Of a stretch of DNA of 64,000 nt, positions 41,187 to 51,737 are shown piece after piece. The stretch's first letter is position 1. Every line of letters begins with the position of its first letter. The translations under genes and the position numbers were made by a program. The DNA comes from J029 sp964482495. Its GTDB lineage: Bacteria; Planctomycetota; UBA1135. The DNA lies in contig CAYZXS010000001.1 in NCBI GenBank assembly GCA_964482495.1, positions 148,337 through 212,336 on the forward strand. Reading direction: 5' to 3'. The notes under the pieces are model-generated. The model made no database searches. It had not been told where the DNA came from and was given only the letters and a program-made list of their open reading frames with translations.

Positions 41187-41545
41187 CGACTTAGTTTTCG
41201 TTCCACCTTGGCCAAGAGTGTCACCAGCTCGTCACGGATCGCCGGGCTGCGCATCTCGGCGTAGGGGCCGCGCGGGACCAGGATCAGGTCCAGGGCGGGC
41301 CGATCGGGCCCCAGCTCCCGCCAGGCGGCCCGCAGCACCCGCTTGACGCGGTTCCGGCGCACCGCGGAGCGATCATAGCGGCGGCCCACCGAGACCCCCA
41401 GGCGCCCGCGGACGGGGTTCTCAGCGGCCGCGGCGACGACTAGAATGAGCCGTCCGCCGGCGCGGACGCCCCGTCGATAGACGCGTGAGAAGTCCGCCTG
41501 CCGGCGCAGGCGGTCTGCCCTCGAAAACCTGCCCGTCCGCTCCAT
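41183..41545 (-). CDS. rnpA: Ribonuclease P protein component
   Basis: The 120-residue basic protein has the RnpA landmark RRNRVKRVLRAAWREL and the N-terminal RLRRQADFSRVYRRGVR. It binds RNase P RNA and helps cleave tRNA 5' leaders. rpmH (L34), which normally precedes rnpA, is not present upstream here. The ATG at 41545 overlaps the ATG of a divergent frame inside CCATGG, so at least one of the two starts may be wrong. Confidence 0.92.
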   Translation of the reverse strand: MERTGRFSRADRLRRQADFSRVYRRGVRAGGRLILVVAAAAENPVRGRLGVSVGRRYDRSAVRRNRVKRVLRAAWRELGPDRPALDLILVPRGPYAEMRSPAIRDELVTLLAKVERKLSR

Positions 41546-42044
41546 GGTTCGCCAACAAGATACGCCCGGGAGGCCCGCCCCGGAAGCCCGGCCCGACGGC
41601 CGGCCCCGGCTGGTGTTCGCGCTGGCCGACGGACTGCCCGCGGCCGAGGCGGCCGAGCGCCTGGTGGCGGCCTGGCGACCCCGCTGGGCCGGTCGGCCGG
41701 CCACCCTGGTGCGGGTGGCCGCCCGGCGCCAGGCGGCCCTGGTGGAGCACCTGAGGCCGCGACTGCAGCGCCTGGAGCCCGCCCCCGGCCCCTTCCCGGG
41801 CTTCCGCGAGCGGATCCGCACCGGCCTGGACGACGGCGGCACCCTGATCGCCGGCGGACGCACCCTGGCAGACGGCGCTGCAGAGCCTACTCTGTTCCTC
41901 AACCTGGACCCCGCGGCTCGGATGCTGCAGGATCCTGCCCCGTCCGGCCCGCTGCTGGCCGTGCTCCTCGAGGAGGACGGCCCCTCGCCCGTGACCGGCC
42001 CAGCGGCTGAGCTGCTGCGCCTCGAACCCGACCCTCAAGACTGA
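41544..42044 (+). CDS. Hypothetical protein
   Basis: I do not recognise this 166-residue frame. It has a plausible soluble composition (RLVFALADGLPAAEAAERL, GGTLIAGGRTLADG, TLFLNLDPAARML) and ends 11 bases before the lysine transaminase gene. Its ATG lies in the same CATG as the divergent rnpA start, leaving no room for either leader, so the true start may be downstream. It could be expressed with the transaminase gene. An opposing open frame exists but looks less protein-like. Confidence 0.45.
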   Translation: MVRQQDTPGRPAPEARPDGRPRLVFALADGLPAAEAAERLVAAWRPRWAGRPATLVRVAARRQAALVEHLRPRLQRLEPAPGPFPGFRERIRTGLDDGGTLIAGGRTLADGAAEPTLFLNLDPAARMLQDPAPSGPLLAVLLEEDGPSPVTGPAAELLRLEPDPQD

Positions 42045-42055
42045 CAGGAGAAGCA

Positions 42056-43387
42056 ATGGAATCCACCGCCGCGAAGCAGGGCATCGCCCCTGAGAACGTC
42101 CACGCCACGCTCAAGGACTGGATGCTGGTGGACGGCTATCCGCTGGTCTGCGACCTCGAGGCCTCCCACGGCGCGACCCTGGTCGACGCCCGCGACGGCC
42201 GCGAGTACTTGGACTTCTTCGGCTGCTTCGGCAGCACCCCGATCGGCTGGAACCCGCCGGCGCTGCGGAACGACGAGTTCCTGGCCCGGGCCGCCGACGC
42301 CGTGGTCAACAAGCCGGCCAACTCGGACCTCTACACCAGCGAGATGGCCGACTTCGTCAAGGCCTTCGGCGAGCAGCTGGCGCCCGAGGGCTACCAGCAC
42401 TTCTTCTTCGTCGACGGCGGCGCCCTGGCGGTGGAGAACGCCCTCAAGGTGGCCTTCGACTGGAAGGTGCGGCGCAACCGCGCCAAGGGCGTGGACGCCG
42501 ACGTCGGCACCAAGATCCTGCACTTCCGGCACGCCTTCCACGGCCGGTCCGGCTACACCATGAGCCTGACCAACACCGACCCGGCCAAGGTCGACCTGTT
42601 CCCGAAGTTCGACTGGCCCCGGGTCGACAGCCCGGCGCTGCGCTTCCCGCTGGACGACGCCGCGCTGGCCGATGCCCGCGACGCCGAGGCCGCCAGCCTG
42701 GCCCAGATCGACGCGGCCTTCGCCGAGCACGGCGACGACATCGCCGCGATCCTGATCGAGCCGATCCAGTGCGAGGGCGGCGACCGCCACTTCCGGGCCG
42801 AGTTCCTGCAGGCCCTGCAGGCGCGCTGCGAGCGCTACGACTGCCTCTTCATCGTCGACGAGGTCCAGGTCGGCTTCTACGCCACCGGCAAGACCTGGTG
42901 CTTCGAGCACTACGGGGTGCAGCCGGACGTCATCGTCTTCGGCAAGAAGTCGCAGCAGTGCGGCATCATCGCCGGCCCGAAGGTCGACCTGGTGCCGGAC
43001 AACGTCTTCGAGGTCTCGAGCCGCATCAACTCCACCTGGGGCGGCAACCTGGTCGACATGGTCCGCGCCCAGCGCGTGCTGGAGGAGGTCGCCGCCCAGG
43101 ACCTGGCCGCCAACGCCGCCGCCCGCGGCGAGCAGTGGCTGGAGGGCATGAAGGCGATCGCGGCCGAGCACCCGGACAAGGTCAGCAACGTCCGCGGTCT
43201 CGGCCTGGTGATGGGCTTCGACCTGCCCGACACCGAGGCCCGCAACGCCTGCCTTTCGGCGATGACCGAGCACGGCCTGATCGGCCTGTCCTGCGGCCCG
43301 CGCACGGTCCGCTTCCGGCCGCACCTGGCCGTGACCGCCGAGGACATCGAGCTCTGCCTCGAGCTGACCCGGAAGGCCCTGGCCTAG
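42056..43387 (+). CDS. lat: L-lysine 6-transaminase
   Basis: The 443-residue class III PLP aminotransferase closely resembles Mycobacterium tuberculosis Lat as I recall it. Shared blocks include FFVDGGALAVENALK, AFHGRSGYTMSLTNT, IEPIQCEGGDRHFR and RINSTWGGNLVDMVRA. PLP should bind K297 or K298 in VFGKKSQQCG. It moves the epsilon-amino group of lysine to 2-oxoglutarate, giving aminoadipate semialdehyde and glutamate, a step in lysine breakdown. A clear ribosome site (AGGAGA) lies seven bases before the ATG. No semialdehyde dehydrogenase gene is adjacent. Confidence 0.92.
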   Translation: MESTAAKQGIAPENVHATLKDWMLVDGYPLVCDLEASHGATLVDARDGREYLDFFGCFGSTPIGWNPPALRNDEFLARAADAVVNKPANSDLYTSEMADFVKAFGEQLAPEGYQHFFFVDGGALAVENALKVAFDWKVRRNRAKGVDADVGTKILHFRHAFHGRSGYTMSLTNTDPAKVDLFPKFDWPRVDSPALRFPLDDAALADARDAEAASLAQIDAAFAEHGDDIAAILIEPIQCEGGDRHFRAEFLQALQARCERYDCLFIVDEVQVGFYATGKTWCFEHYGVQPDVIVFGKKSQQCGIIAGPKVDLVPDNVFEVSSRINSTWGGNLVDMVRAQRVLEEVAAQDLAANAAARGEQWLEGMKAIAAEHPDKVSNVRGLGLVMGFDLPDTEARNACLSAMTEHGLIGLSCGPRTVRFRPHLAVTAEDIELCLELTRKALA

Positions 43388-43396
43388 GACAGCGGC

Positions 43397-46300
43397 TCAG
43401 GCGCCTCCGCCCAGCTCCCGCCACAGCGGGGGCAGGGCGGCGGCGCCGTCGCCGAAGAGGGCCTTCTTGAGGGCTTCGAAGGCCTCCTGGACCTCAGCGC
43501 AGTCGCTCGCCGCCTGGGCCTTCTCCAGGTTGCCGAGGATCCGGGCCTTGTCCCGGCCGCGCTCGGCGTCGGTGACCGCCTTCTCGAAGAAGGTCCAGGC
43601 CCGGCGCGCGGCGCGGGCGCCCTTGTCCTTCTCCAGCTTGCGCAGGCGCTCGCCGGCCAGGTCGCCGGTGGCGGTGCCGACGTACTCCTCGGCGCAGAGC
43701 CGGAGCAGGCGCTCGGCCTGGATCGGGTAGCCCTGCTCCATCGCCGCCGCCGCCCGCACCGGCAGCTGCACGCCCTCGGCCTCGATCCGCGCTTGCAGCT
43801 CCTTGGCCTCGGCCACCTCGGGCTCGAAGTCGGCGTCGATCGCCGTCATCGGCGCCAGGGCCGCCAGGGCCTGGCGGATCTGGCCGAGCTCGTAGAGCTG
43901 CTGAGCCCGCTTGACCGTGCCGGCGAGCCGCTCGAGCTCGACCAGCTTGCGCCGCTCCACCAGGTCCTTGATCGGGCCGTCGAGGAAGGTCTCGCCGCCC
44001 AGGGGGTCCCAACCGACGCCGATCTTGAAGCCCGGGTCGCCCTCCCAGGTGACGCTGCCGTCCACGTCCAGGACCAGGATCCGCGGCAGGCCGAAGCCCT
44101 CGGCGCGCAGGTTGTAGGCGTTGTAGGTCTTACTCGCCACGTCCATGGCGACCGCGACCCCGGGCATCGGGAAGCGCTCGAGGTACTCCCGGACCTGGTC
44201 CGGCTGGTGCTGGCTGCTCACCACCGCCAGGAAGCGGATCCCGAGCGCGCCGTACTCCTCGACCAGGTGGGCGTAGTACTCGGTGGTCGGGATCACCTCG
44301 TCCTGGTACGGCGCCCAGAAGATCAGCGCCGTCGGCCGGCCCTCGAGCTCTTCGAAGTCGGCCGGGAACTCGCCCTGCAACACCTCGCCCAGCTCCAGCG
44401 GCGGCGGAACGATGCCCGAGAAGCTGCCCGGCGCCCGCTGCACCTCGGCGCGGGCGATGCGCTCCATGGACAGCTCGCGCTCGATCCGGGCCGCCGGGTC
44501 GTGCGGGTCCCGCGCCAGCAGCCGGATGTTCTGGAAGTTGGCGGCCCCGGTGCCGCAGATCAGGCCGAAGCCGCCCCGGACGCTGTCCCGCGACGGCATC
44601 TGCATGCTGCGCACGTACTGGCCGTTGAGGTAGACGTCGAGGGTGTCGTCGACGACGTCGATGCGCAGCTTCTCCCAGCCCGTGCCCAGCTTGACCGAGC
44701 GGTGGTCGCGGATGGTCCAGACGCCCCCGGCCTGGCTGCTGATGTCCAGGTAGCCGGTGGGGTGGAGGACCACGGCGTTGAAGTTGGTGCCGTCCTTGCG
44801 GCCGAAGCACAGGCCCATCAGGGTGGCGTCGCGGCCGAACTGCATCTCGGCCTCGAGTGAGAAGTCGGCGTCGAAGGTGACGTCGCAGCTCAGCTCGCGG
44901 GTCTGGAAGCTGCCCTCGGCGGTGGCGACGCTGGCGTCGGGCACGACCCCGGCCTCGATCATCTTGCCGTAGGCGCGGTAGGCGTCGGAGCCGCTCCAGC
45001 CGTCGAGGTCGAATTCGTTGTAGGCCACCTTCCAGCGGGCCAGGCTGATGCCGGTCTCGCGCGCCAGGTCGATGTAGAAGTCGAGGGCCTCGGGCAGCGA
45101 GAAGTTGGCGCTCATGCGCCGGGCGATCTCCAGCGCCATGGTCGGCAGCTCGCGGTCCCGGTAGGACCGGGCCAGCGTCAACCCCTCCTCGAGCAGCTGC
45201 TCCTTGAGCTTCTGGTGGCGGCGGAACAGCGGGTCGAGCTTGCGGATCTTCTCGGCCGCCACCGGGATCCGCTCGTCGTCGGTCACGCCGCGCAGCTCCA
45301 GCTCGCGCGAGAACTGGAGGTAGAGCGCCAGGGCGCGGTCGAGCTCGTCGTTCTCCTCGAGGGCGCCGGCCAGCTTCCACACCGTCTCCGGGTCCTCGGG
45401 CATGTGGGTGAAGGCCTCCTGGTAGAACTCGATCGCCAGCGCCAGGTCGCCCCGGCCCATCGCCAGGTCGCCGTACTCCAGGTTGTTCTTGCCGGCCGAG
45501 ACCCGGCCCCGCTGGACCTCGCGCAGGTTCAGGATCCACGCCTTCCACAGGTCGTTGAGGTCGTCGATGTTGTCCACCGGCGACAGCGGCGCCGACTTCT
45601 TCGACAGCACGATCGACTCGAAGTGGCCGATCGGGTCGCCGCGGCCGGCCGCGCCGCTGAGGTAGTACTCGTGCAGCGCCTCGCGGAAGACCGGCAGCCC
45701 GGTCTCCTCGTCGCGGAAGTTGTAGAGGAAGTAGACCACGCCCCAGGTCGGCGCGTACCACGGCGGCCCCCAGCGGTAGTCGCCCTCGACGACGATGCGG
45801 AAGGTCGGGGCGCCCTCCGGGGTGGTCCAGTTGCCCTCGGCGTCGGGCTTGGCGTCGCGGCCGCTGGCCATCCAGCCCTTGTCCATGCGGTCGGCGAGCG
45901 GGAACAGGCGGTGGTTCGGCACCTGGTTCCACTTGACGGTGCCGTTCGAGAGGATCGTCGTGCCCTCGAAGAAGCTGGCGTAGGCCTCGTTGAGCCAGCC
46001 GGGCACGCCGCCCTTGCCGGTCAGGCTGACGAACTGGTGCGCCGCCTCGTGGAACAAGGTGCCGTACATCTCGCGGATGGTCTCCTTGCCGGAGGCGCCG
46101 CCGAGGAAGGTCTGCACCGAGCTGCCATTGAAGAAGCCGCCGGTCCAGTCGTTCTCGGGCAGGCCGTTCTCCTCGAGGTACTCCTTCCGGTTCTTGTAGA
46201 TCAGGACGCTGATCTTCGGCGTCGGGTCGCCGTCCTCCTTGTAGTGGAAGAACTTCCGGTAGGCCTGGTTCATCTGCTCCATGGCGATGGAGGCGGTCTG

Positions 46301-46996
46301 CAGCACCAGGTAGCCGGCGTCGGTCTTGTAGCGGTAGTTCTCGCCGTCCTTCTCCCAGGCAGTGTCCCAGGTGTCGTGCTTGGCGTCCTGCTCGGCGATC
46401 CACTCCGGGTCGACGCCCGCGGTCGGGTCGGTGCCGGCGTAGAGGTCCTCCACGGCGACGTCGGCCGAACCGTTGCGCTGGATGTCGAGGATCGCCGCCC
46501 GCGCCTCCTGGTTGAGGCGGTCGATCTGCAGCACCTCCTGGTAGAGCTCGATCGCCGAGTGCTCGCGGCCCTTCTTGCGGTGCTCCTTGGCCAGCGCCAT
46601 GAGGGCGCCGACGTGGCCCTCGCTGAGGTCGCGGAAGACCTCCGACCGCTCGTCGAGCAGCGCCAGCCGCTCCTCGACCGCCTTCAGCTCCGACTTGGCC
46701 ACCGGCAGCTTCTCGGCGGCGTCGACCACCGACAGCCAGCGGTGGAGACTGTAGACGGCGGCGTCCTTGTCGCCCGCCTGCTCCGCCAGGTCGGCCAGCA
46801 GCAGCAGGGCGCCGAGGTGCTGGTCGTCGCGCTCGAGCGCCCGCTCGAGGTCGCTGCGCGCCTCCTCCAGCTCCCCCCGCTGCCGGTGGCGGGCGGCGCT
46901 GGCCAGGTACTTCTCGATGAAGGGGTTGTCCCCGCCGCCAGCCACGGCCAGGAGCAGGGTGGTCAAGAGGGCGGGGAGGCGGAGCCAGGTCAGCAC
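43397..46996 (-). CDS. Multidomain exported protein: TPR, gluzincin-like (DUF1570-type), LamG-like, thioredoxin-like
   Basis: The 1199-residue protein starts with a signal peptide. TPR repeats occupy about 25-170. A gluzincin-like region has HEAAH at 316-320 and E337 (WLNEAY), so it may be an active zinc peptidase. More TPR repeats lie at about 500-640. A LamG/3-keto-disaccharide-hydrolase-like beta sandwich is at about 690-840. A TlpA-like thioredoxin fold follows from about 875, but at W894 it reads WAPYQDE in place of WCxxC, so it cannot be a thiol oxidoreductase. C-terminal helical repeats end the chain. The GTG start overlaps the rlmN stop. The combination is odd; the cell role is unknown. 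Confidence 0.78.
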   Translation of the reverse strand: MLTWLRLPALLTTLLLAVAGGGDNPFIEKYLASAARHRQRGELEEARSDLERALERDDQHLGALLLLADLAEQAGDKDAAVYSLHRWLSVVDAAEKLPVAKSELKAVEERLALLDERSEVFRDLSEGHVGALMALAKEHRKKGREHSAIELYQEVLQIDRLNQEARAAILDIQRNGSADVAVEDLYAGTDPTAGVDPEWIAEQDAKHDTWDTAWEKDGENYRYKTDAGYLVLQTASIAMEQMNQAYRKFFHYKEDGDPTPKISVLIYKNRKEYLEENGLPENDWTGGFFNGSSVQTFLGGASGKETIREMYGTLFHEAAHQFVSLTGKGGVPGWLNEAYASFFEGTTILSNGTVKWNQVPNHRLFPLADRMDKGWMASGRDAKPDAEGNWTTPEGAPTFRIVVEGDYRWGPPWYAPTWGVVYFLYNFRDEETGLPVFREALHEYYLSGAAGRGDPIGHFESIVLSKKSAPLSPVDNIDDLNDLWKAWILNLREVQRGRVSAGKNNLEYGDLAMGRGDLALAIEFYQEAFTHMPEDPETVWKLAGALEENDELDRALALYLQFSRELELRGVTDDERIPVAAEKIRKLDPLFRRHQKLKEQLLEEGLTLARSYRDRELPTMALEIARRMSANFSLPEALDFYIDLARETGISLARWKVAYNEFDLDGWSGSDAYRAYGKMIEAGVVPDASVATAEGSFQTRELSCDVTFDADFSLEAEMQFGRDATLMGLCFGRKDGTNFNAVVLHPTGYLDISSQAGGVWTIRDHRSVKLGTGWEKLRIDVVDDTLDVYLNGQYVRSMQMPSRDSVRGGFGLICGTGAANFQNIRLLARDPHDPAARIERELSMERIARAEVQRAPGSFSGIVPPPLELGEVLQGEFPADFEELEGRPTALIFWAPYQDEVIPTTEYYAHLVEEYGALGIRFLAVVSSQHQPDQVREYLERFPMPGVAVAMDVASKTYNAYNLRAEGFGLPRILVLDVDGSVTWEGDPGFKIGVGWDPLGGETFLDGPIKDLVERRKLVELERLAGTVKRAQQLYELGQIRQALAALAPMTAIDADFEPEVAEAKELQARIEAEGVQLPVRAAAAMEQGYPIQAERLLRLCAEEYVGTATGDLAGERLRKLEKDKGARAARRAWTFFEKAVTDAERGRDKARILGNLEKAQAASDCAEVQEAFEALKKALFGDGAAALPPLWRELGGGA

Positions 46997-47702
46997 TTCA
47001 GGGTTCGGCGGCGGAGCTGGCCGCAGGCGGCGTCGGCGTCGGCGCCCAGGCTGCGGCGGAGGGTGACGGAGTGGCCGGCGCGCTCCAGGACCTCGGCGAA
47101 GTCGTGCTGGGCGGCCAGGCTCGGTCTGCGATAGGGCAGGCCGGGCACCGGGTTATACGGAATCAGGTTCAAATGGCAGCGGCATCCCTGCAGCAGCACC
47201 GAGAGGGCCTCGGCCTGCTCCAGCCCGTCGTTGACTCCCTCGAGCAGGACGTACTCCACGGTGTACTCGCGGCCGCGGGCAGCGAACAGCCGCTCGGCAT
47301 CGGAGAGGGTCTCGGCGATGCGGCACTTGGCCACCCCGGGCACCAACTCTGCCCGCAGGCCGTCGTCGGCGGCGTGCAGCGAGATCGCCAGGCTGATCTT
47401 GCGCCCCCAGGCCGACAGCCGCTCGATGGCGCCCTTCGGCGCCACCGTCGACAGGGTCATGCGCCGCGGCGACATGCCCGCGCCCTCCTCGTCGATCAGG
47501 GCCTCCAGGGCCGCCAGGGTGGCCTCGAGGTTGTAGCCGGCGTCGCCCATGCCCATCACCACCAGGCGCTGGAATTCGCCCCGGTGCCGCCGCAGCTGCA
47601 GCGCCTGCTCCAGGATCTCGCCGGCGTCGAGGTTGCGCTCCAGGCCCTCGGCGCCGCTGGCGCAGAAGCGGCAGCGCACCGGGCAGCCGACCTGGGTGCT
47701 CA
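46990..47702 (-). CDS. rlmN: 23S rRNA (adenine2503-C2)-methyltransferase RlmN, C-terminal part (5' end in gap)
   Basis: The visible 237 codons hold the radical-SAM cluster motif CPVRCRFC just inside the gap edge, MGMGDAGYNLEA, the STVAPKG block and SLHAADDGLRAELVPG. RlmN methylates A2503 of 23S rRNA and A37 of some tRNAs by a ping-pong mechanism that uses a C-terminal Cys; a candidate lies near the end (DAACGQL). In RlmN the block usually reads MGMGEP; here it is MGMGDA. The N-terminal third is lost in the 100-N gap. It overlaps the next gene by seven bases. Confidence 0.85.
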
Positions 47703-47802
47703 NNNNNNNNNNNNNNNNNNNNNNNNNNNNNNNNNNNNNNNNNNNNNNNNNNNNNNNNNNNNNNNNNNNNNNNNNNNNNNNNNNNNNNNNNNNNNNNNNN
47801 NN
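47703..47802. other. Assembly gap (100 N)
   Basis: Exactly 100 unknown bases are present, the usual placeholder for a scaffold gap of unknown size. It removes the 5' end of rlmN and the 3' end of the DHH gene. Any gene wholly inside it would be missed. Confidence 0.99.
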
Positions 47803-48536
47803 AGCAGGGTCACGGCGTAGTTCAGCTGCGGGTAGAGGTAGAAGGGCGCGAAGCGCTCCCGCCGGATCTTCTTGGACCGCAGGTCGGCGAACATCACCGT
47901 CGGCGTCTGGTCGACGATGTTGGCCGGGAAGGACTCCAGGGCGCTGTCCCGGTTGCGCTCGGCCCGCTGCGCGCAGCTGAGCACCTCCGAGTCCTCGATG
48001 ATGTCCGCCAGCTCGCTGGTCCGCATCATCGCCACCAGCCGGTCGTGGAAGTCGAAGTCGCGGGCGCAGGTCAGCGCGCGCGAGATCCGCAGCGCCGGAT
48101 CGGTGTCGAACAGCGCCTGCTTGGCGCTGCCGAAGGAGGCCGAGTCGATGACGTCCGACCAGTAGGCGAGGTCCTGGAAGTGGGCCGGCGCCTGCCAGCC
48201 CCAGCGCTCGGCGGCGTGCCGCAGGATGATCGGCGGGCAGGACTTGGCCTCGGGGTCGAAGCAGGCGCGGTCGTGGTCCTGGAAGGCCTGCTGGTGAGCC
48301 TCGTCGAGGAAGGTGGTCGGGTGGTGGTCGAACCAGTACTCGGCCTTCGGGTGGTAGTGGAAGTCGACCACGGCGAAGCGCTCGCCCTCGCTGAAGCGGT
48401 CCCACTCCAGGGTGCGGTCGAAATTCACTCCGGCCCAGGTGACGTGGTCCTCGCCGCGCGCCCCTTCCAGGGCCTCGGCCAGGATGGCGGCCGAGGCGAT
48501 GCCGTCGAAGTCGCGGTGGTAGTAGATGCGCAGCAT
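47803..48536 (-). CDS. DHH-family phosphoesterase, N-terminal part (3' end in gap)
   Basis: The visible 244 codons start IYYHRDFDGIASAAIL (D9 and D11), followed by VDFHYHP and WFDHHPT. This is the DHH metal-binding set of RecJ/NrnA-type phosphoesterases, which hydrolyse nano-RNA, pAp or single-stranded DNA. The protein is too incomplete to choose a subfamily. The ATG at 48536 lies 11 bases after the upstream gene, so both are in the clpX-side operon. The C-terminus is lost in the 100-N gap. Confidence 0.78.
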
Positions 48537-48547
48537 GGGGGGAGGGG

Positions 48548-50305
48548 TCAGTCCTGCGGGGGGGCCTTGCGGCCGTAGACGTGGAGTCGGAAGAACTCTT
48601 CCCAGCTGTCGCCGGTGGCCTGCTCCAGGGCCTGTCTCAACCCTTCCGTGGTCCAGAATCCGCCTCGTTTCAAGAACCGGCGCAGGGCCGTGTGGAAGGC
48701 CTGGTCCCCGGCGCGCTCGGCGATGGCCCGCCACACCAGCGGCCCGCGGCCCAGCAGGCGCTGGGGGCCGAGCAGGTCGGCCCGGGGCAGCAGGCTGAGG
48801 GGAGCCGGGAGCTGGCCGGCCTCGCGGTCGTGGCGCTGCCAGCCCGCCAACAAGGCGGCGGCCTCGTCCTCGTAGCCGAGATCGGCGAGCAGGACCTGGC
48901 CGAGGTAGGCGGCCAGGGAGGCCTCGAGGAAGGGGGCGGCGCTGCCGCTGCCGCGCAGCTGCAGGCCGAAGGCCCGCGAGACCACCAGCTCCGCCAGGCC
49001 GCTGCGGCGGGTGGCTCCCTCGGCGCCCCAGCTCTGGTCGACGGCCTGGCGCAGCCAGCCGCGCTCCTCGTCGAGCAGGAGCAGCCCGGGCAGCACCCGG
49101 TCACCGGTCTCGGGGAAGGAGGTCACGACCCAGTCCCCGGAGGCCTCGGGAAAGCGGTGCTGCAGCGCGGCTTGGAGCCGCGCCAGCATCCGCACCGGGG
49201 CGTCGGCGTCGCGCGACTTGGCGCCCGTGCGCTTGAACAGGCTCAGCCCGGCGATCTCGGTCCGGCTGAGCGGCGCCATGACCACGAAGGGCCAGCCGCG
49301 GCCGGACTCCACCAGCGGGAAGCGGAACAGCTTGGCCATGGCCTCCTTGTCGAGGCGGGTGGACTCGGCCATCTCCGCCGACAAGGCGCTGGTGTGGGCC
49401 GGGACCCAGGCGTCGAGTTGCCAGGAAGGCGGGGTCACCGCCCGGCCGGGCTGCTCGGCCAGCTCATCCAGCACCGGCGCCGCCAGCCAGCGCGACACCT
49501 GCGCGGTCGCCAGGCTGGCGCGGTCCATGGCCATGCCCAGCTCGTGGGCTTTGTGCGGGTCGGCCTCGTGGACCAGCGGGTACTCGAGCTTGCAAGCGCC
49601 TCCGTCCAGCTCCAGCTCGACCAGCTCGGGCTCGCCGGGCACCCGCCAGCGCAGCGACCCGCGCTCCGCCAGCCAAGGCGCGGCCTGGAACAGCACCGTC
49701 ACCCAGACCTGCCGCCCCGGCTCCTTGGTCGCGGCGTCGAAGGTGATCTGGAAGTGGCCCGGGGAGCGCAGCGGCTCCAGGCCGCCGCCGCGGCCGACGT
49801 CCAGCTCCAGGGGCGCGGGCCGCCAGGCGGGCGGGGGGACGAAGGCGTCGAGGCTCTGCTTCGCCCGCTCGAAGCCCTCGGGCGCGCCCTCCCAGGTCAG
49901 GGCGATGAGGTGGTCCAGGTGGATCTGGAAGCGCTCCACGACCACCCGCTCCTGCTCCTGGACCGAGAAGCGGACCACGTTCCCGGCCGCCGGGGCGCCG
50001 CCCAAGGAGCCGGACCAGGGGTCGATGGTGGCCGCCAGCTGCGCCAGGCTCGGGGTCCAGTAGTCGCGGCGCCGCTGCTCGGCCAGCCGATCGGCCTGGG
50101 CGCCGGCGGCCTCGATCAGTTGGTGGCGGACGGTGAAGGCGGCGGCGCCGCCCTGGTGGTTGGCGATCCACCAGCCGGGGTACTCCGGCGGCGACGTGAA
50201 GGCCGCGTAGCCCGCGGGCAGGTCGAAGCGGAAGGGCGGCTCGGCGGACTGCGGCGAGGCTTGCCAGGCGAGCAGCAGCGGGCTGGCGAGGAGGGTGAGC
50301 AGCAT
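48548..50305 (-). CDS. Exported protein resembling a degenerate M1-type peptidase
   Basis: The 585-residue protein has a signal peptide (about 1-16). The C-terminal third has the helical layout of M1/M61 gluzincins: an acidic strand, a stretch ELVVSRAFGLQLRG where HExxHxW would be expected, then a PFLEASLAAYLGQVLL helix, and finally FHTALRRFLKRGGFW and SWEEFFRLHVYG. No zinc ligands remain, so it is probably not catalytic. It lies between clpX and the DHH gene on the same strand. This assignment is by pattern only; a different fold is possible. Confidence 0.5.
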   Translation of the reverse strand: MLLTLLASPLLLAWQASPQSAEPPFRFDLPAGYAAFTSPPEYPGWWIANHQGGAAAFTVRHQLIEAAGAQADRLAEQRRRDYWTPSLAQLAATIDPWSGSLGGAPAAGNVVRFSVQEQERVVVERFQIHLDHLIALTWEGAPEGFERAKQSLDAFVPPPAWRPAPLELDVGRGGGLEPLRSPGHFQITFDAATKEPGRQVWVTVLFQAAPWLAERGSLRWRVPGEPELVELELDGGACKLEYPLVHEADPHKAHELGMAMDRASLATAQVSRWLAAPVLDELAEQPGRAVTPPSWQLDAWVPAHTSALSAEMAESTRLDKEAMAKLFRFPLVESGRGWPFVVMAPLSRTEIAGLSLFKRTGAKSRDADAPVRMLARLQAALQHRFPEASGDWVVTSFPETGDRVLPGLLLLDEERGWLRQAVDQSWGAEGATRRSGLAELVVSRAFGLQLRGSGSAAPFLEASLAAYLGQVLLADLGYEDEAAALLAGWQRHDREAGQLPAPLSLLPRADLLGPQRLLGRGPLVWRAIAERAGDQAFHTALRRFLKRGGFWTTEGLRQALEQATGDSWEEFFRLHVYGRKAPPQD

Positions 50306-50336
50306 GGCGGGGCGGGCGGGCGCGGCGGCGCCCGGG

Positions 50337-50342
50337 CGGCAT
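50337..50342 (-). promoter_or_regulatory. Candidate -10 element (TAGAAT)
   Basis: TAGAAT on the minus strand lies 31 bases before the ATG at 50305, in the 60-base gap after clpX. It could start transcription of the lower part of this gene run. Confidence 0.3.
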
Positions 50343-50365
50343 TCTAGGCGGCCGAGGGTCGTCCG

Positions 50366-51667
<1,302 letters not shown>

Positions 51668-51673
51668 CAGGGG

Positions 51674-51679
51674 ATTCTA
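51674..51679 (-). promoter_or_regulatory. Candidate -10 element (TAGAAT), leaderless
   Basis: TAGAAT on the minus strand ends exactly six bases before the clpX ATG at 51667 with no ribosome binding site between them. Confidence 0.5.
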
Positions 51680-51737
51680 TCACACGACCCGGGGCGGCTG
51701 CGCCACCCCGGGCCGGGAAAGAAGGGCTCAAGTCGCC

